64,000 nt of DNA, from positions 2,790,001 through 2,854,000 of the forward strand of contig NZ_CP071060.1 in the NCBI RefSeq assembly GCF_017161445.1, given 5' to 3'. Shown one piece after another: positions 1 to 7,390 of this stretch. Origin of the DNA: Niveibacterium microcysteis (GTDB lineage Bacteria > Pseudomonadota > Gammaproteobacteria > Burkholderiales > Rhodocyclaceae). The notes under the pieces were generated by a model. The model had not been told where the DNA came from. It did not search any database and saw only the letters and a program-made list of their open reading frames with translations. A program made the translations under genes and the position numbers. Position 1 is the first letter of the stretch. The number at the start of each line of letters is the position of its first letter.

Positions 1-521
1 GCCTACCCACTTGCCAAGCGGTGCTAGAGCAGAATGAACAACTCGATGGTCGATTCCTTTCTCCAGTCTATCTGCCTCGATTTGACTGGCTTCGTCATGA
101 TCATCGCGAGGAATTCATCGCAATTCTGGGCGCTTTCCATGACTCGCTAAGCCGCCACTTCGATCTACCGATTCTGGATGGCGAAGAAATGGCATTCCGC
201 TGCTATTGCGGTACTGGCGGCCTGATGGGATATCTGTCTAAGTTCCTTCGGCAGATGGTCTGGAATGCATTGGATGCCAAAAAGAACTCTATTAGCCTTC
301 AGGATCTAGCTCAAGCACATGATGAGGCTGTTTGGGCTAAATCCGGGCCACGTGGAATTCCAAACCCCTTCACCAAGGCGTTTTCCCACGCACCTACGGA
401 GGATATAGTTGCCCGCGTTCAAAGGATGGGAGTGCCCAAGGAGCCACAACCAAGTACTAGAACCAGGCCACCCGAAAGAAACGAAGGGTTCACTGTTCGG
501 CAGATCTTGAGCGCAACCTAA
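1..521 (+). CDS. TnsC/TniB-family transposition ATPase, 3' part only
   Basis: The frame is open through the left edge; GTG at 21 is an internal Val codon, not a start. About 173 C-terminal residues are visible, including LEQNEQL, LPRFDW and an IPNPF motif near the end, which fit the C-terminal half of the TnsC/TniB AAA+ proteins. Walker A and B motifs would lie upstream, outside the window. In Tn7-like elements this protein links the target selector (TnsD/TniQ) to the DDE transposase. Its TAA (519-521) shares one base with the ATG of the next gene, indicating translational coupling. The family call rests on motif recognition only. Confidence 0.8.
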   Translation, partial: LPTCQAVLEQNEQLDGRFLSPVYLPRFDWLRHDHREEFIAILGAFHDSLSRHFDLPILDGEEMAFRCYCGTGGLMGYLSKFLRQMVWNALDAKKNSISLQDLAQAHDEAVWAKSGPRGIPNPFTKAFSHAPTEDIVARVQRMGVPKEPQPSTRTRPPERNEGFTVRQILSAT

Positions 522-2695
522 TGTTGGTCCGCACTCCCAAGCCAGCCGACACGGAGAGCTTCCTGGGCTATTTGCTTCGTGTATCAGAATCCAACGGATA
601 CGACACGCCTTGGCGTATTTTGAAGTTAGCGGGAATATGCCAATCAGAAATGACCAAGGTAAGCTTTCCCGTCAGCAAAGTTTGCAAAATTCTGGGGGTG
701 AGCGCCGAATCTCTTAGTCATATTTCCTATAGGCATCCAGGCCACTATCCCGATGAATACAAAATACTCGGGCACGGACTAGGTTCGAGCATTAACCAAC
801 CTATTCTCCGGCTTGCTACTCCTGCCTTATGCCCTGAATGTGTCAGAGCAAACGGCTACATTGACGCATTCTATGATCTTAAGCTGGCGGTTGCCTGCCC
901 GGTACATAAGCGAGCCGTCATTACAAATTGTCCGACATGCGGGGAAATTCTAAGGTTCTTTCGTCCTGGCCTATTAACTTGTAGATGTGGCGCCTCGCTG
1001 GAAGATGCTGCGCCCGTGCCGGTCCCCGCCGCCGTAACTGATTTGATGAAAGTTATCGCAGCAAAGTTACATTCCGGCCCCCTCGACCAGGCTTCCGTTA
1101 TTCGCCAGTTGCCAATAGAAAGTCTGATGGCTATGCCTCTGCGTGCGTTGATAACAAAATTGCCAACCTTGTTACACCTCCACGGAACAAGCACATGCGA
1201 GCGCCCAATCGACGTGGTCGAACTTCTCGCAGAAGCTCTCTCTGACTGGCCCAAGGGATTGCACAGGTTTCTGGCCAAGGCTGAGGAGTTACATCGCGAC
1301 GACCCTATGTCGCATCTGATTCGTTCAAAACAGCTTTCCGCCTCCTTCTTCAGAAAGGAGATCCGTGAAAGCTTCGCCTGGCTGCAACAGGAACTCACTC
1401 AACATAGCCAGCACTCGCGTGGCAAGAGCATCCATTCACGCAGAAAGCTCCATGCGGAAGCACAGCGGCGCTTCCATTTGAGTGAAGAACTCGAGAGCGC
1501 CGATGTTGGCCTGCGCGCGGAGCCCCTATCGCATGCAACGCCCAATCACAAACTCCAAAAACGGGATGCAGCTGCTTATCTCGGTCTACCAGTGAGCGTC
1601 TTAGCAGCGCTTCAAGCTACGAGTCACTTTGCACAAAAGTATCGCACCGGTCCAAAGAGTGGATATCAACTGGCCGAATTAGATCTATTTTATTCACGAT
1701 TGCTTAAATCATCTCCACGCATACACCCGTCTAGAGTGGGAACAACGGCTACGGTCAGCATGAGCCACGCCTTGGGCAAATACCGTATGCACGATTCAAA
1801 GCAGAAGGCCGCGCTTGTCATGGCCTATCTTTCGGGCAGCCTTGCCTCTATCGGCAGGGTAGGCAACTCGACGAATGACATCCTTTTTAGAATTCGGGAT
1901 GTATCCGCTTTTGTAGCGTCAAGTCGCACGCATGCAGCGGGCGGAACACTGACTCAGCAACAGGCAGCTCAAACCCTCGGGTGCGATCTGCAAGCCATAC
2001 CAATTCTGGTATCAAACGGCTATCTAACTGCACGCTCCGCAAGAGAAGGAACGCGCATTACTCGAGCATCATTCGAGGGTTTTCTACAGAAATACATCCC
2101 CCTTTCGAAGATTGCAAAAGAGAATGCGACCAACTCACGTCGGCTAAAGTCGCTCTGCTCCAAAGCGGGAATTCCCATGCTTTTGACGCCAAGGCCGACT
2201 GGGAGCGAGGTGCCGTTCATACAGCGTTCAAGCCTAGAACTGTTGCTTGTTACAGCCACCCTTTATCCGAATAGAAAACAGGCGCAATTAGTTGCGTCTC
2301 ACACTCGCCATTCAGTAGTCGCTATCCTCAAGAGCTATTTGAGTGAGCTGACGAACCGTAAGGAACCGCTTCCAGTCCGCGCGGGGAGGCCTAATAAAGT
2401 GGCGATCGCCAGAACTTGTGGTTTCAGCCGGAACGTGCTTTACGACAACAACGAAGCACTCGAGCTCCTCGATAACTTCGTCGCCCAAGCGTCCATGCCA
2501 AGCACACCATTAGTTGCACTGCAGCGCTACCTGGAGGAGCTGCAGACGCGTCGAGAACAACTCCCTCTCCGTGCCGGAAAACCAAACAAACTTGCGATCG
2601 CCCGAGCCTGCGGATTCAATCGGAACGTGCTCTACGTCAACGCTGAAGTAGTTTCCCTTCTCAACACGTTTTCGTCCCAACAATCTACTCTTTGA
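521..2695 (+). CDS. TniQ/TnsD-family target-selection protein with duplicated C-terminal module
   Basis: This 724-residue protein opens with a TniQ-type N-terminus (ESFLGYLLRVSESNGY). Cys/His pairs follow that can bind zinc: C104/C107, C126/H129, C137/C140 and C154/C156. TniQ/TnsD proteins choose the insertion site and recruit TnsC. E. coli TnsD is 508 aa, so this one is long. The extra length includes two tandem modules at about residues 602-653 and 665-717. They match at 32 of 53 positions, each with an RAGxPNKxAIARxCGF core followed by RNVLY, and look like helix-turn-helix units. The start overlaps the preceding stop by one base. The family call is firm; the DNA-binding role of the repeats is inferred. 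Confidence 0.85.
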   Translation: MLVRTPKPADTESFLGYLLRVSESNGYDTPWRILKLAGICQSEMTKVSFPVSKVCKILGVSAESLSHISYRHPGHYPDEYKILGHGLGSSINQPILRLATPALCPECVRANGYIDAFYDLKLAVACPVHKRAVITNCPTCGEILRFFRPGLLTCRCGASLEDAAPVPVPAAVTDLMKVIAAKLHSGPLDQASVIRQLPIESLMAMPLRALITKLPTLLHLHGTSTCERPIDVVELLAEALSDWPKGLHRFLAKAEELHRDDPMSHLIRSKQLSASFFRKEIRESFAWLQQELTQHSQHSRGKSIHSRRKLHAEAQRRFHLSEELESADVGLRAEPLSHATPNHKLQKRDAAAYLGLPVSVLAALQATSHFAQKYRTGPKSGYQLAELDLFYSRLLKSSPRIHPSRVGTTATVSMSHALGKYRMHDSKQKAALVMAYLSGSLASIGRVGNSTNDILFRIRDVSAFVASSRTHAAGGTLTQQQAAQTLGCDLQAIPILVSNGYLTARSAREGTRITRASFEGFLQKYIPLSKIAKENATNSRRLKSLCSKAGIPMLLTPRPTGSEVPFIQRSSLELLLVTATLYPNRKQAQLVASHTRHSVVAILKSYLSELTNRKEPLPVRAGRPNKVAIARTCGFSRNVLYDNNEALELLDNFVAQASMPSTPLVALQRYLEELQTRREQLPLRAGKPNKLAIARACGFNRNVLYVNAEVVSLLNTFSSQQSTL

Positions 2696-2733
2696 TTCAG
2701 TATCAGACGCCGCTTTGCACGGCTATAAGACAA

Positions 2734-3121
2734 TGTCCGAATCGCCCCGGTCTTTTGGTGAGGCTCCAACTCTTGAGAAGTCGGAGCCATGAAGAATTCC
2801 CCGAAGTTTTACCCTGAGGTTGTGTGCGAGCGCGCAGCAGTATGGATTGTGTAAGAGCACCGAGGGGAGACCCCATCGAGGTGGGCATCTATCGAGTCCA
2901 TCTCTAGAAAGATTGGTTGCGCGCCACAGATGCTGCAGGCGTGGGTCCACCAGTACGAGGTCGACACAGGTGTGCGCGATGGCGTTAAGACTGTCGAGGC
3001 AGTGCGCCTGGCAGGCCAACCTCGAGGTCTATGGGGCAGAACGGGCTTGGCGCGAACCCAATCGCGAATCGGCTGAAGCGTCCGCAAGGGTACGTCCCTC
3101 ATACGGAGGTCGAAGCCGATG
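2734..3121 (+). pseudogene. Decayed IS3-family insertion sequence (orfA/orfB fragments)
   Basis: An orfA-like reading starts at ATG 2789 (MKNSPKFYPEV) and is broken by an in-frame TAA at 2852-2854. It then continues as [18 protein letters not shown] and [11 protein letters not shown], the signature of IS3-family (IS51-like) OrfA. From about 3020 another frame reads [15 protein letters not shown], matching the YGARxVWRxLNRE segment of the OrfB integrase. Most of orfB, including its DDE catalytic core, is missing. TGTCCGAATCGCCCC at 2734 may be the left inverted repeat. No right repeat was found. It has at least one stop, a frame change and a large deletion, so it is inactive. Confidence 0.8.
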
Positions 3122-3216
3122 AGCGTCGTCAACGCGCTGTTAGGCCGCGACGTCTGACTAAAACCAAATGGCGTCCTAATAATCTGGGGCGATTCAGCCC
3201 TTGAAGAAACCTGCGT

Positions 3217-3344
3217 CTTATGCATCAACAACGGAGTGGAATTGCAGCTTATGCGTAGTTTCTCTTGCAAGTTATCCCGTGCCGCGACGCTGCAAGCCTA
3301 TGATTATATTAGCCTACAGAACGCACCTTATGCGTTAACGGACA
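3217..3344 (-). repeat. Three spaced repeats at the predicted Tn7-like element end
   Basis: The core CTTATGCRT occurs at 3217, 3248 and 3327, always in the same orientation and extended by a conserved GC two bases before the core in at least two copies. Read inward from the end (minus strand), the copies share YGCATAAG followed by NYGC. The outermost begins TGTCCGTTAACGCATAAG at 3344. The layout resembles the spaced TnsB-binding sites of the Tn7 left end, which span about 150 bp. If correct, a 5-bp target duplication would be AAAGG (3345-3349), but the other end is not in the window. Function is inferred. Confidence 0.6.
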
Positions 3345-3346
3345 AA

Positions 3347-3377
3347 AGGCCACCTGATTTCAGGTGGCCTTTTTTTA
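3347..3377. terminator. Strong intrinsic terminator at the end of the nuo operon
   Basis: A perfect 11-bp stem (AGGCCACCTGA, 3347-3357, with 3360-3370) has a two-base apparent loop. It is followed by a T run on the plus strand and by TTTT on the minus strand. It lies 64 bp past the stop of the last minus-strand gene of the complex I cluster, so it probably ends that operon. It also insulates the cluster from the transposon. Confidence 0.85.
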
Positions 3378-3440
3378 TTCGAGCAGAAGTCAGAAGCGAG
3401 TCTCGACCTCTGGCTTCGGCGGACCGGCCCCTATTGGTCT

Positions 3441-3989
3441 CTAGCGCAATACCTTGGCCGCCCAGAACAGACAGGCGATGGTCTTTCCATCGGTGATACG
3501 TCCGTCGAGCACGGCCGCTTCCGCATCTTCCAGGCTGATTTCAAACACTTCGACGTACTCGCCATGATCCAGTGCTGTGCCCTGCTGCGTCAGCTCTTTG
3601 GCAAGAAAGATCTCGATCCGTTCGTCGGAGTAGCCAACGCAGGGATGAACTGTCCCAAGATGCGTCCAATCCCGCGCTTCGAAACCCGTCTCTTCGCGAA
3701 GTTCTCGCCGCGCGCAAACCTCGATCGACTCATTCGGGTCAATCTTTCCTGCAGGCATCTCCCAGCAGATTCGTCCAAGCGGATAGCGGAACTGGCGCTC
3801 CATCAACAGCTTTCCCGACTCGGCCACTGCGATGATCACCGTCGCGCCAGGATGACGAATGTATTCCCTATTCCATTCACCCGACTCGGTTTGCCGTCCG
3901 ACCTTGTCTCGCCATACCTTGAGCAAGCCTCCATCGAAGACCTGCTCCGAGGAGATCGTATATTCAACAAACGGATCGGGGGTCGGCAT
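3441..3989 (-). CDS. Nudix hydrolase, ADP-ribose pyrophosphatase type
   Basis: This 182-residue protein has a perfect Nudix box at residues 81-103: G81, E87, then RELREETGF ending at 103, which fits GX5EX7REUXEEXGU. The N-terminal part (VWRD, GATVII) and the CVGYSDERIEIF segment after the box resemble NudF-type ADP-ribose pyrophosphatases, which split ADP-ribose to AMP and ribose-5-phosphate using divalent metal. It is the last gene of the minus-strand complex I cluster, 15 bp after the DUF2818 gene, a placement common in betaproteobacteria. Substrate specificity is not proven by the sequence. Confidence 0.85.
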   Translation of the reverse strand: MPTPDPFVEYTISSEQVFDGGLLKVWRDKVGRQTESGEWNREYIRHPGATVIIAVAESGKLLMERQFRYPLGRICWEMPAGKIDPNESIEVCARRELREETGFEARDWTHLGTVHPCVGYSDERIEIFLAKELTQQGTALDHGEYVEVFEISLEDAEAAVLDGRITDGKTIACLFWAAKVLR

Positions 3990-4004
3990 GCTAAGACGGC
4001 TGGT

Positions 4005-4313
4005 TCAATGTTTACGCCAGAGATAGCGATAGACAAAACCGGGAAATGCGAAGACGGCAAACAGCGCCACCGTGACGACGTAGAACTCCCACCCTTGTGA
4101 ATAGGCGGTACCGTGAGAATGGCTCTCCAGGGCCAACGCGAGTCCGCCAACCACCAAATAGCCCGCTGCGACCTCTGCGAGACAGATCGCAAAGGGCTTC
4201 GAGCAGGTTGGGAAGAGGCAGAACACGCGGTCGGAGACGAAGGGAAGGTTCGCCAGCAGCAGGCTCGCGGCAACGAGCACCAAGGCGCCGACGGTGCCCG
4301 TCATCTCCGACAC
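4005..4313 (-). CDS. DUF2818 family membrane protein
   Basis: This is a hydrophobic protein of 102 aa (GTG start) or 99 aa from ATG at 4304. It has about three membrane segments (VGALVLVAASLLLANLPF, an internal AEVAAGYLVVGGLALAL, and a C-terminal VVTVALFAVFAFPGFVY). Its length, its ANLPF motif and its place right after nuoN match DUF2818, which recurs at the end of betaproteobacterial nuo operons. Its function is unknown; an accessory or assembly role for complex I is a guess from context. Only 7 bp separate it from the nuoN stop. Confidence 0.8.
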   Translation of the reverse strand: MSEMTGTVGALVLVAASLLLANLPFVSDRVFCLFPTCSKPFAICLAEVAAGYLVVGGLALALESHSHGTAYSQGWEFYVVTVALFAVFAFPGFVYRYLWRKH

Positions 4314-4320
4314 AACCCGA

Positions 4321-5811
4321 TTAATGCAGCAGCGTAAATGCGCAAATCTGCATCAGCCAGTTCGGCAGCAGGCCAACGATCGCGATCGACAGCGCGTTGG
4401 CCGACAACAGGGTGCGCATCCCAAGCGTCGCAACGATCGGCGACTGATCCGTCGCGTCGTCGAAGTACATAACCTTCACCACGCGAAGGTAGTAGAACGC
4501 ACCAACCACCGACATCATCACGGCAATAACCGCCAGCCAGTAATAGTGCGGTTGGTTGGAAATGTTGCCTGCAGCGATAACGGCTTGAAGGACCGACAAC
4601 TTCGCGAAGAACCCGACGAAGAACGGGATACCGGCCATCGAGAACATCACGATCAACATCATGCCCGCGAACCAAGGACTGCGCTGATTCAGGCCTTTGA
4701 AATCGTCGACGTTCTCCGCTTCGAATCCCGCTCGCGACAGCAAGATCACCATGCCGAACGAGGCCAGCGTCATCATCACATACGCGACCGCGTAGAACAT
4801 GGCAGAGCTGTAGGCGTTAACCGCGTAAGTTCCGCCTTCGCCCTTCACAACACCGGACAACAATCCCAGCAGCATGAAACCCATGTGCGAAATGCCCGAG
4901 AACGCCAGCATCCGCTTGATGTTCGTTTGCGCAACGGCTGCAAGGTTGCCCAGAATGATCGATGCCATGGCGAGCAGCATCAACATGCTCTGCCAGTGCT
5001 CGGCGAGATCAAACAGACCCAGAACCAGAACGCGAAATGCCATTGCAAACGCCGCAAGCTTCGGCGCCGACGACACCAGAAGCGTCACAGCAGTCGGTGC
5101 GCCGTGATACACGTCGGGAACCCACATATGGAACGGCACCACGCCGAGCTTGAACGCAATACCGACCAGTACGAACACCAAACCGAACACGACCACGAGA
5201 TCATTCGCCGAACGCTCGTAGATACGCTGAGCGATTTCATGGATCTCAAGCGTACCGGTCGCGCCATACAGCATTGACATGCCATACAGCAGCAGGCCAC
5301 TCGCCAAGGCGCCGAGCACAAAGTACTTCATGCCCGCTTCCGTTGAGCGCGGATTGTCGCGGTCGATCGCGACCAAGCCGTAAAGCGACAGCGACATGAG
5401 CTCCAGGCCCATGTACATGCTGACGAAATGGCTCGCGGAGATCAGCACCATCATGCCCAGGGTTGCAAACAGCACCATCAGGTAGTACTCGGGGCTGTCG
5501 ATCTTGCGGTCGGCCATGTACGCACGGCCGTACTGCAACACGATGGCGACCGACAAGCACACGAGAATCTTCAGGAAACTCCCGAAGAGATCCGACATGT
5601 ACATACCGCTAAAGGTCAGCGAGCGCTGTACATCACCCGAGAAGAGCGTCAAAAGCAAGGCGCCCAAGAGCGCAAGCTCACATAGCCAGAACGCAGCCGA
5701 GCGGGCGCGCGTCGTCGCAAAGGAGGTCACCATCAGAATGACCAAAGACATTCCGGCGACAAAGAGTTCCGGCGCTGCAAGCCGGAAATCCGGCATCACG
5801 AAATCCATCAT
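4321..5811 (-). CDS. nuoN: NADH-quinone oxidoreductase subunit N
   Basis: This 496-residue polytopic membrane protein (about 14 helices) is one of the three antiporter-like proton-pumping subunits of complex I. The core stretch PFHMWVPDVYHGAPT followed by SSAPKLAAF is the NuoN version of the antiporter motif, with the buried Lys that carries protons. The ATG at 5811 is followed by another Met, so the exact start may be a few codons later. It is the last core subunit gene of the operon and follows nuoM closely. Confidence 0.97.
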   Translation of the reverse strand: MMDFVMPDFRLAAPELFVAGMSLVILMVTSFATTRARSAAFWLCELALLGALLLTLFSGDVQRSLTFSGMYMSDLFGSFLKILVCLSVAIVLQYGRAYMADRKIDSPEYYLMVLFATLGMMVLISASHFVSMYMGLELMSLSLYGLVAIDRDNPRSTEAGMKYFVLGALASGLLLYGMSMLYGATGTLEIHEIAQRIYERSANDLVVVFGLVFVLVGIAFKLGVVPFHMWVPDVYHGAPTAVTLLVSSAPKLAAFAMAFRVLVLGLFDLAEHWQSMLMLLAMASIILGNLAAVAQTNIKRMLAFSGISHMGFMLLGLLSGVVKGEGGTYAVNAYSSAMFYAVAYVMMTLASFGMVILLSRAGFEAENVDDFKGLNQRSPWFAGMMLIVMFSMAGIPFFVGFFAKLSVLQAVIAAGNISNQPHYYWLAVIAVMMSVVGAFYYLRVVKVMYFDDATDQSPIVATLGMRTLLSANALSIAIVGLLPNWLMQICAFTLLH

Positions 5812-5839
5812 CTGATCCTGGATGCTTTCTGGTTATCCG

Positions 5840-7321
5840 TTAGAGCTTGCTCACAGCGATGTGCTGAAGCAGACCATTCACGCTGGCGTGCATAACTTCG
5901 GTAACTGGCTGCGGATAGACACCCATGACCAATACACAGGCCGCCAGCACGGCCAGGAAGAAGAACTCGCGCCGATTGATATCGGTCAGGGCCTTGACGT
6001 GCTCGTTTGCGACCTCGCCGAAGACCACACGCTTGTACATCCAGAGCGTGTAGGCAGCGCCGAGTATCAGCGTCGTCGCCGCAATGAACGCTACCCAGAA
6101 ATTGAACTTCACTGCGCCGAGCACCACCATGAATTCGCCAACAAAGCCCGATGTCGCAGGAAGTCCTGCATTTGCCATTGCGAAGAGCAGGAAGAACGCC
6201 GCGAATTTCGGCATCGTATTCACAACGCCACCGTAATCTGCGATCTGGCGACTATGAACACGGTCGTAGAGAACGCCGATACAGAGGAACATCGCGCCGG
6301 ACACGAAACCGTGCGAGATCATCTGAACCAACGCGCCCTCGATCGCGACGGCGTTGAACATGAAAAACCCAAGTGTCACGAACCCCATGTGCGAAATCGA
6401 AGAGTAGGCAACCAGCTTCTTCATGTCCGCCTGCACCAGCGCAACAAACCCAATGTATACGACAGCAATCAGCGAGAGGGTCAGGATCAACGGGGCGTAT
6501 TGGTGCGCCGCGTCCGGAACGATAGGCAGTGAAAACCGCAGGAAGCCATATGCACCAAGCTTCAAGGCGATGGCCGCAAGCACGACCGAACCGCCAGTAG
6601 GAGCCTCAACGTGAGCGTCTGGCAACCAAGTATGCACCGGCCACATTGGCACCTTCACAGCAAACGATGCGAGGAATGCAAAGAAGATCAACGACTGCGC
6701 CGTCATGCCGATCTTCAGGTTGTGCCACGCAAGAATATCGAAACTACCGCCCGCCTCCATGAACAACCAGAGAATGGCGACCAGCATCAGCAACGAGCCA
6801 AGAAGCGTATAGAGGAAGAACTTGATTGCCGCATATACGCGGTTCGGACCACCCCAGATACCGATGATCAGATAGAGAGGGATCAGGCTCGCTTCAAAGA
6901 ACACGTAAAACAGGATGCCGTCCAACGACGAGAAGATCCCGTTCAGCAACCCGGACATGATAAGAAAGCCGGCGTTGTACTGAGCCACCTTTCTATCGAT
7001 CACCTCCCACCCGGCGATCACTACGATAATCGTAATAAAGCTGTTCAGCAGTACGAACGGCATCGAAATGCCATCCACGCCGAGATAGTACTCAATCGAG
7101 AAACGCGTCACCCACGGAGCGCGTTCGACAAACTGCATCGAGGCAGTCGTTGTGTCAAAGCCGGCGTAAAGCGGGAGGGTTACAAAGAAACCTGCGAGCG
7201 CAGTCACCAGCGCAATAAGTCTTGCGACCGGCGCATTCCGGTCTGATCCCGCCGTTAGCGCCAACAGGCCACCAACGATAGGCACCCAGATCGCAAGGCT
7301 TAGATAAGGTACACCCGTCAT
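5840..7321 (-). CDS. nuoM: NADH-quinone oxidoreductase subunit M
   Basis: This 493-residue polytopic protein is an antiporter-like proton-pumping subunit of complex I. Diagnostic segments are HTWLPDAHVEAPTGGSV and the following ALKLGAYG with the conserved Lys. It is the usual length for the family (about 490-510). It sits between nuoL and nuoN, with a 69-bp gap to nuoL that contains a small palindrome (7340-7355). Confidence 0.97.
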   Translation of the reverse strand: MTGVPYLSLAIWVPIVGGLLALTAGSDRNAPVARLIALVTALAGFFVTLPLYAGFDTTTASMQFVERAPWVTRFSIEYYLGVDGISMPFVLLNSFITIIVVIAGWEVIDRKVAQYNAGFLIMSGLLNGIFSSLDGILFYVFFEASLIPLYLIIGIWGGPNRVYAAIKFFLYTLLGSLLMLVAILWLFMEAGGSFDILAWHNLKIGMTAQSLIFFAFLASFAVKVPMWPVHTWLPDAHVEAPTGGSVVLAAIALKLGAYGFLRFSLPIVPDAAHQYAPLILTLSLIAVVYIGFVALVQADMKKLVAYSSISHMGFVTLGFFMFNAVAIEGALVQMISHGFVSGAMFLCIGVLYDRVHSRQIADYGGVVNTMPKFAAFFLLFAMANAGLPATSGFVGEFMVVLGAVKFNFWVAFIAATTLILGAAYTLWMYKRVVFGEVANEHVKALTDINRREFFFLAVLAACVLVMGVYPQPVTEVMHASVNGLLQHIAVSKL

Positions 7322-7339
7322 CTCTTGTTATCCGTTGTT

Positions 7340-7355
7340 CACGCCTCGAGGCGTG
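7340..7355. repeat. Perfect 16-bp palindrome between nuoL and nuoM
   Basis: CACGCCTCGAGGCGTG lies in the 69-bp nuoL-nuoM gap. In the minus-strand transcript it could form a short hairpin, but only AAC follows it, not a T run. It may act in mRNA processing or stability rather than termination. Confidence 0.4.
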
Positions 7356-7390
7356 TTTTCAAATCGCTCTGTCAAGCCCACGCGCTGGTC

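Larger units (their letters stand above)
1..3344 (+). mobile_element. Terminal part of a Tn7-like (TnsC/TniQ) transposon
   Basis: The stretch carries the end of a TnsC/TniB-type ATPase gene, a TniQ/TnsD-type gene one base downstream, an IS3 remnant, and then three copies of a CTTATGCRT core. The last copy runs into ACA at 3342-3344, so the element end reads inward as TGTCCGTTAACGCATAAG. TGT/ACA termini and several internal transposase-binding repeats are known features of Tn7-like elements. The base composition looks less GC-rich than the flanking core genes. The transposase genes and the other end lie left of the window, so completeness cannot be judged. The boundary is an inference from the repeats and from the intact terminator starting at 3347. 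Confidence 0.75.

Noticed and set aside
2820..3122. A 100-codon plus frame taken as a gene
   Set aside because: Only its last third matches IS3 OrfB; the rest is out of frame with OrfA. It is part of the decayed IS.
4294..6532. His/Arg/Gln-rich plus-strand frames over nuoN and nuoM
   Set aside because: Antisense reading of membrane-protein codons gives such composition. No motif or start signal supports a gene.
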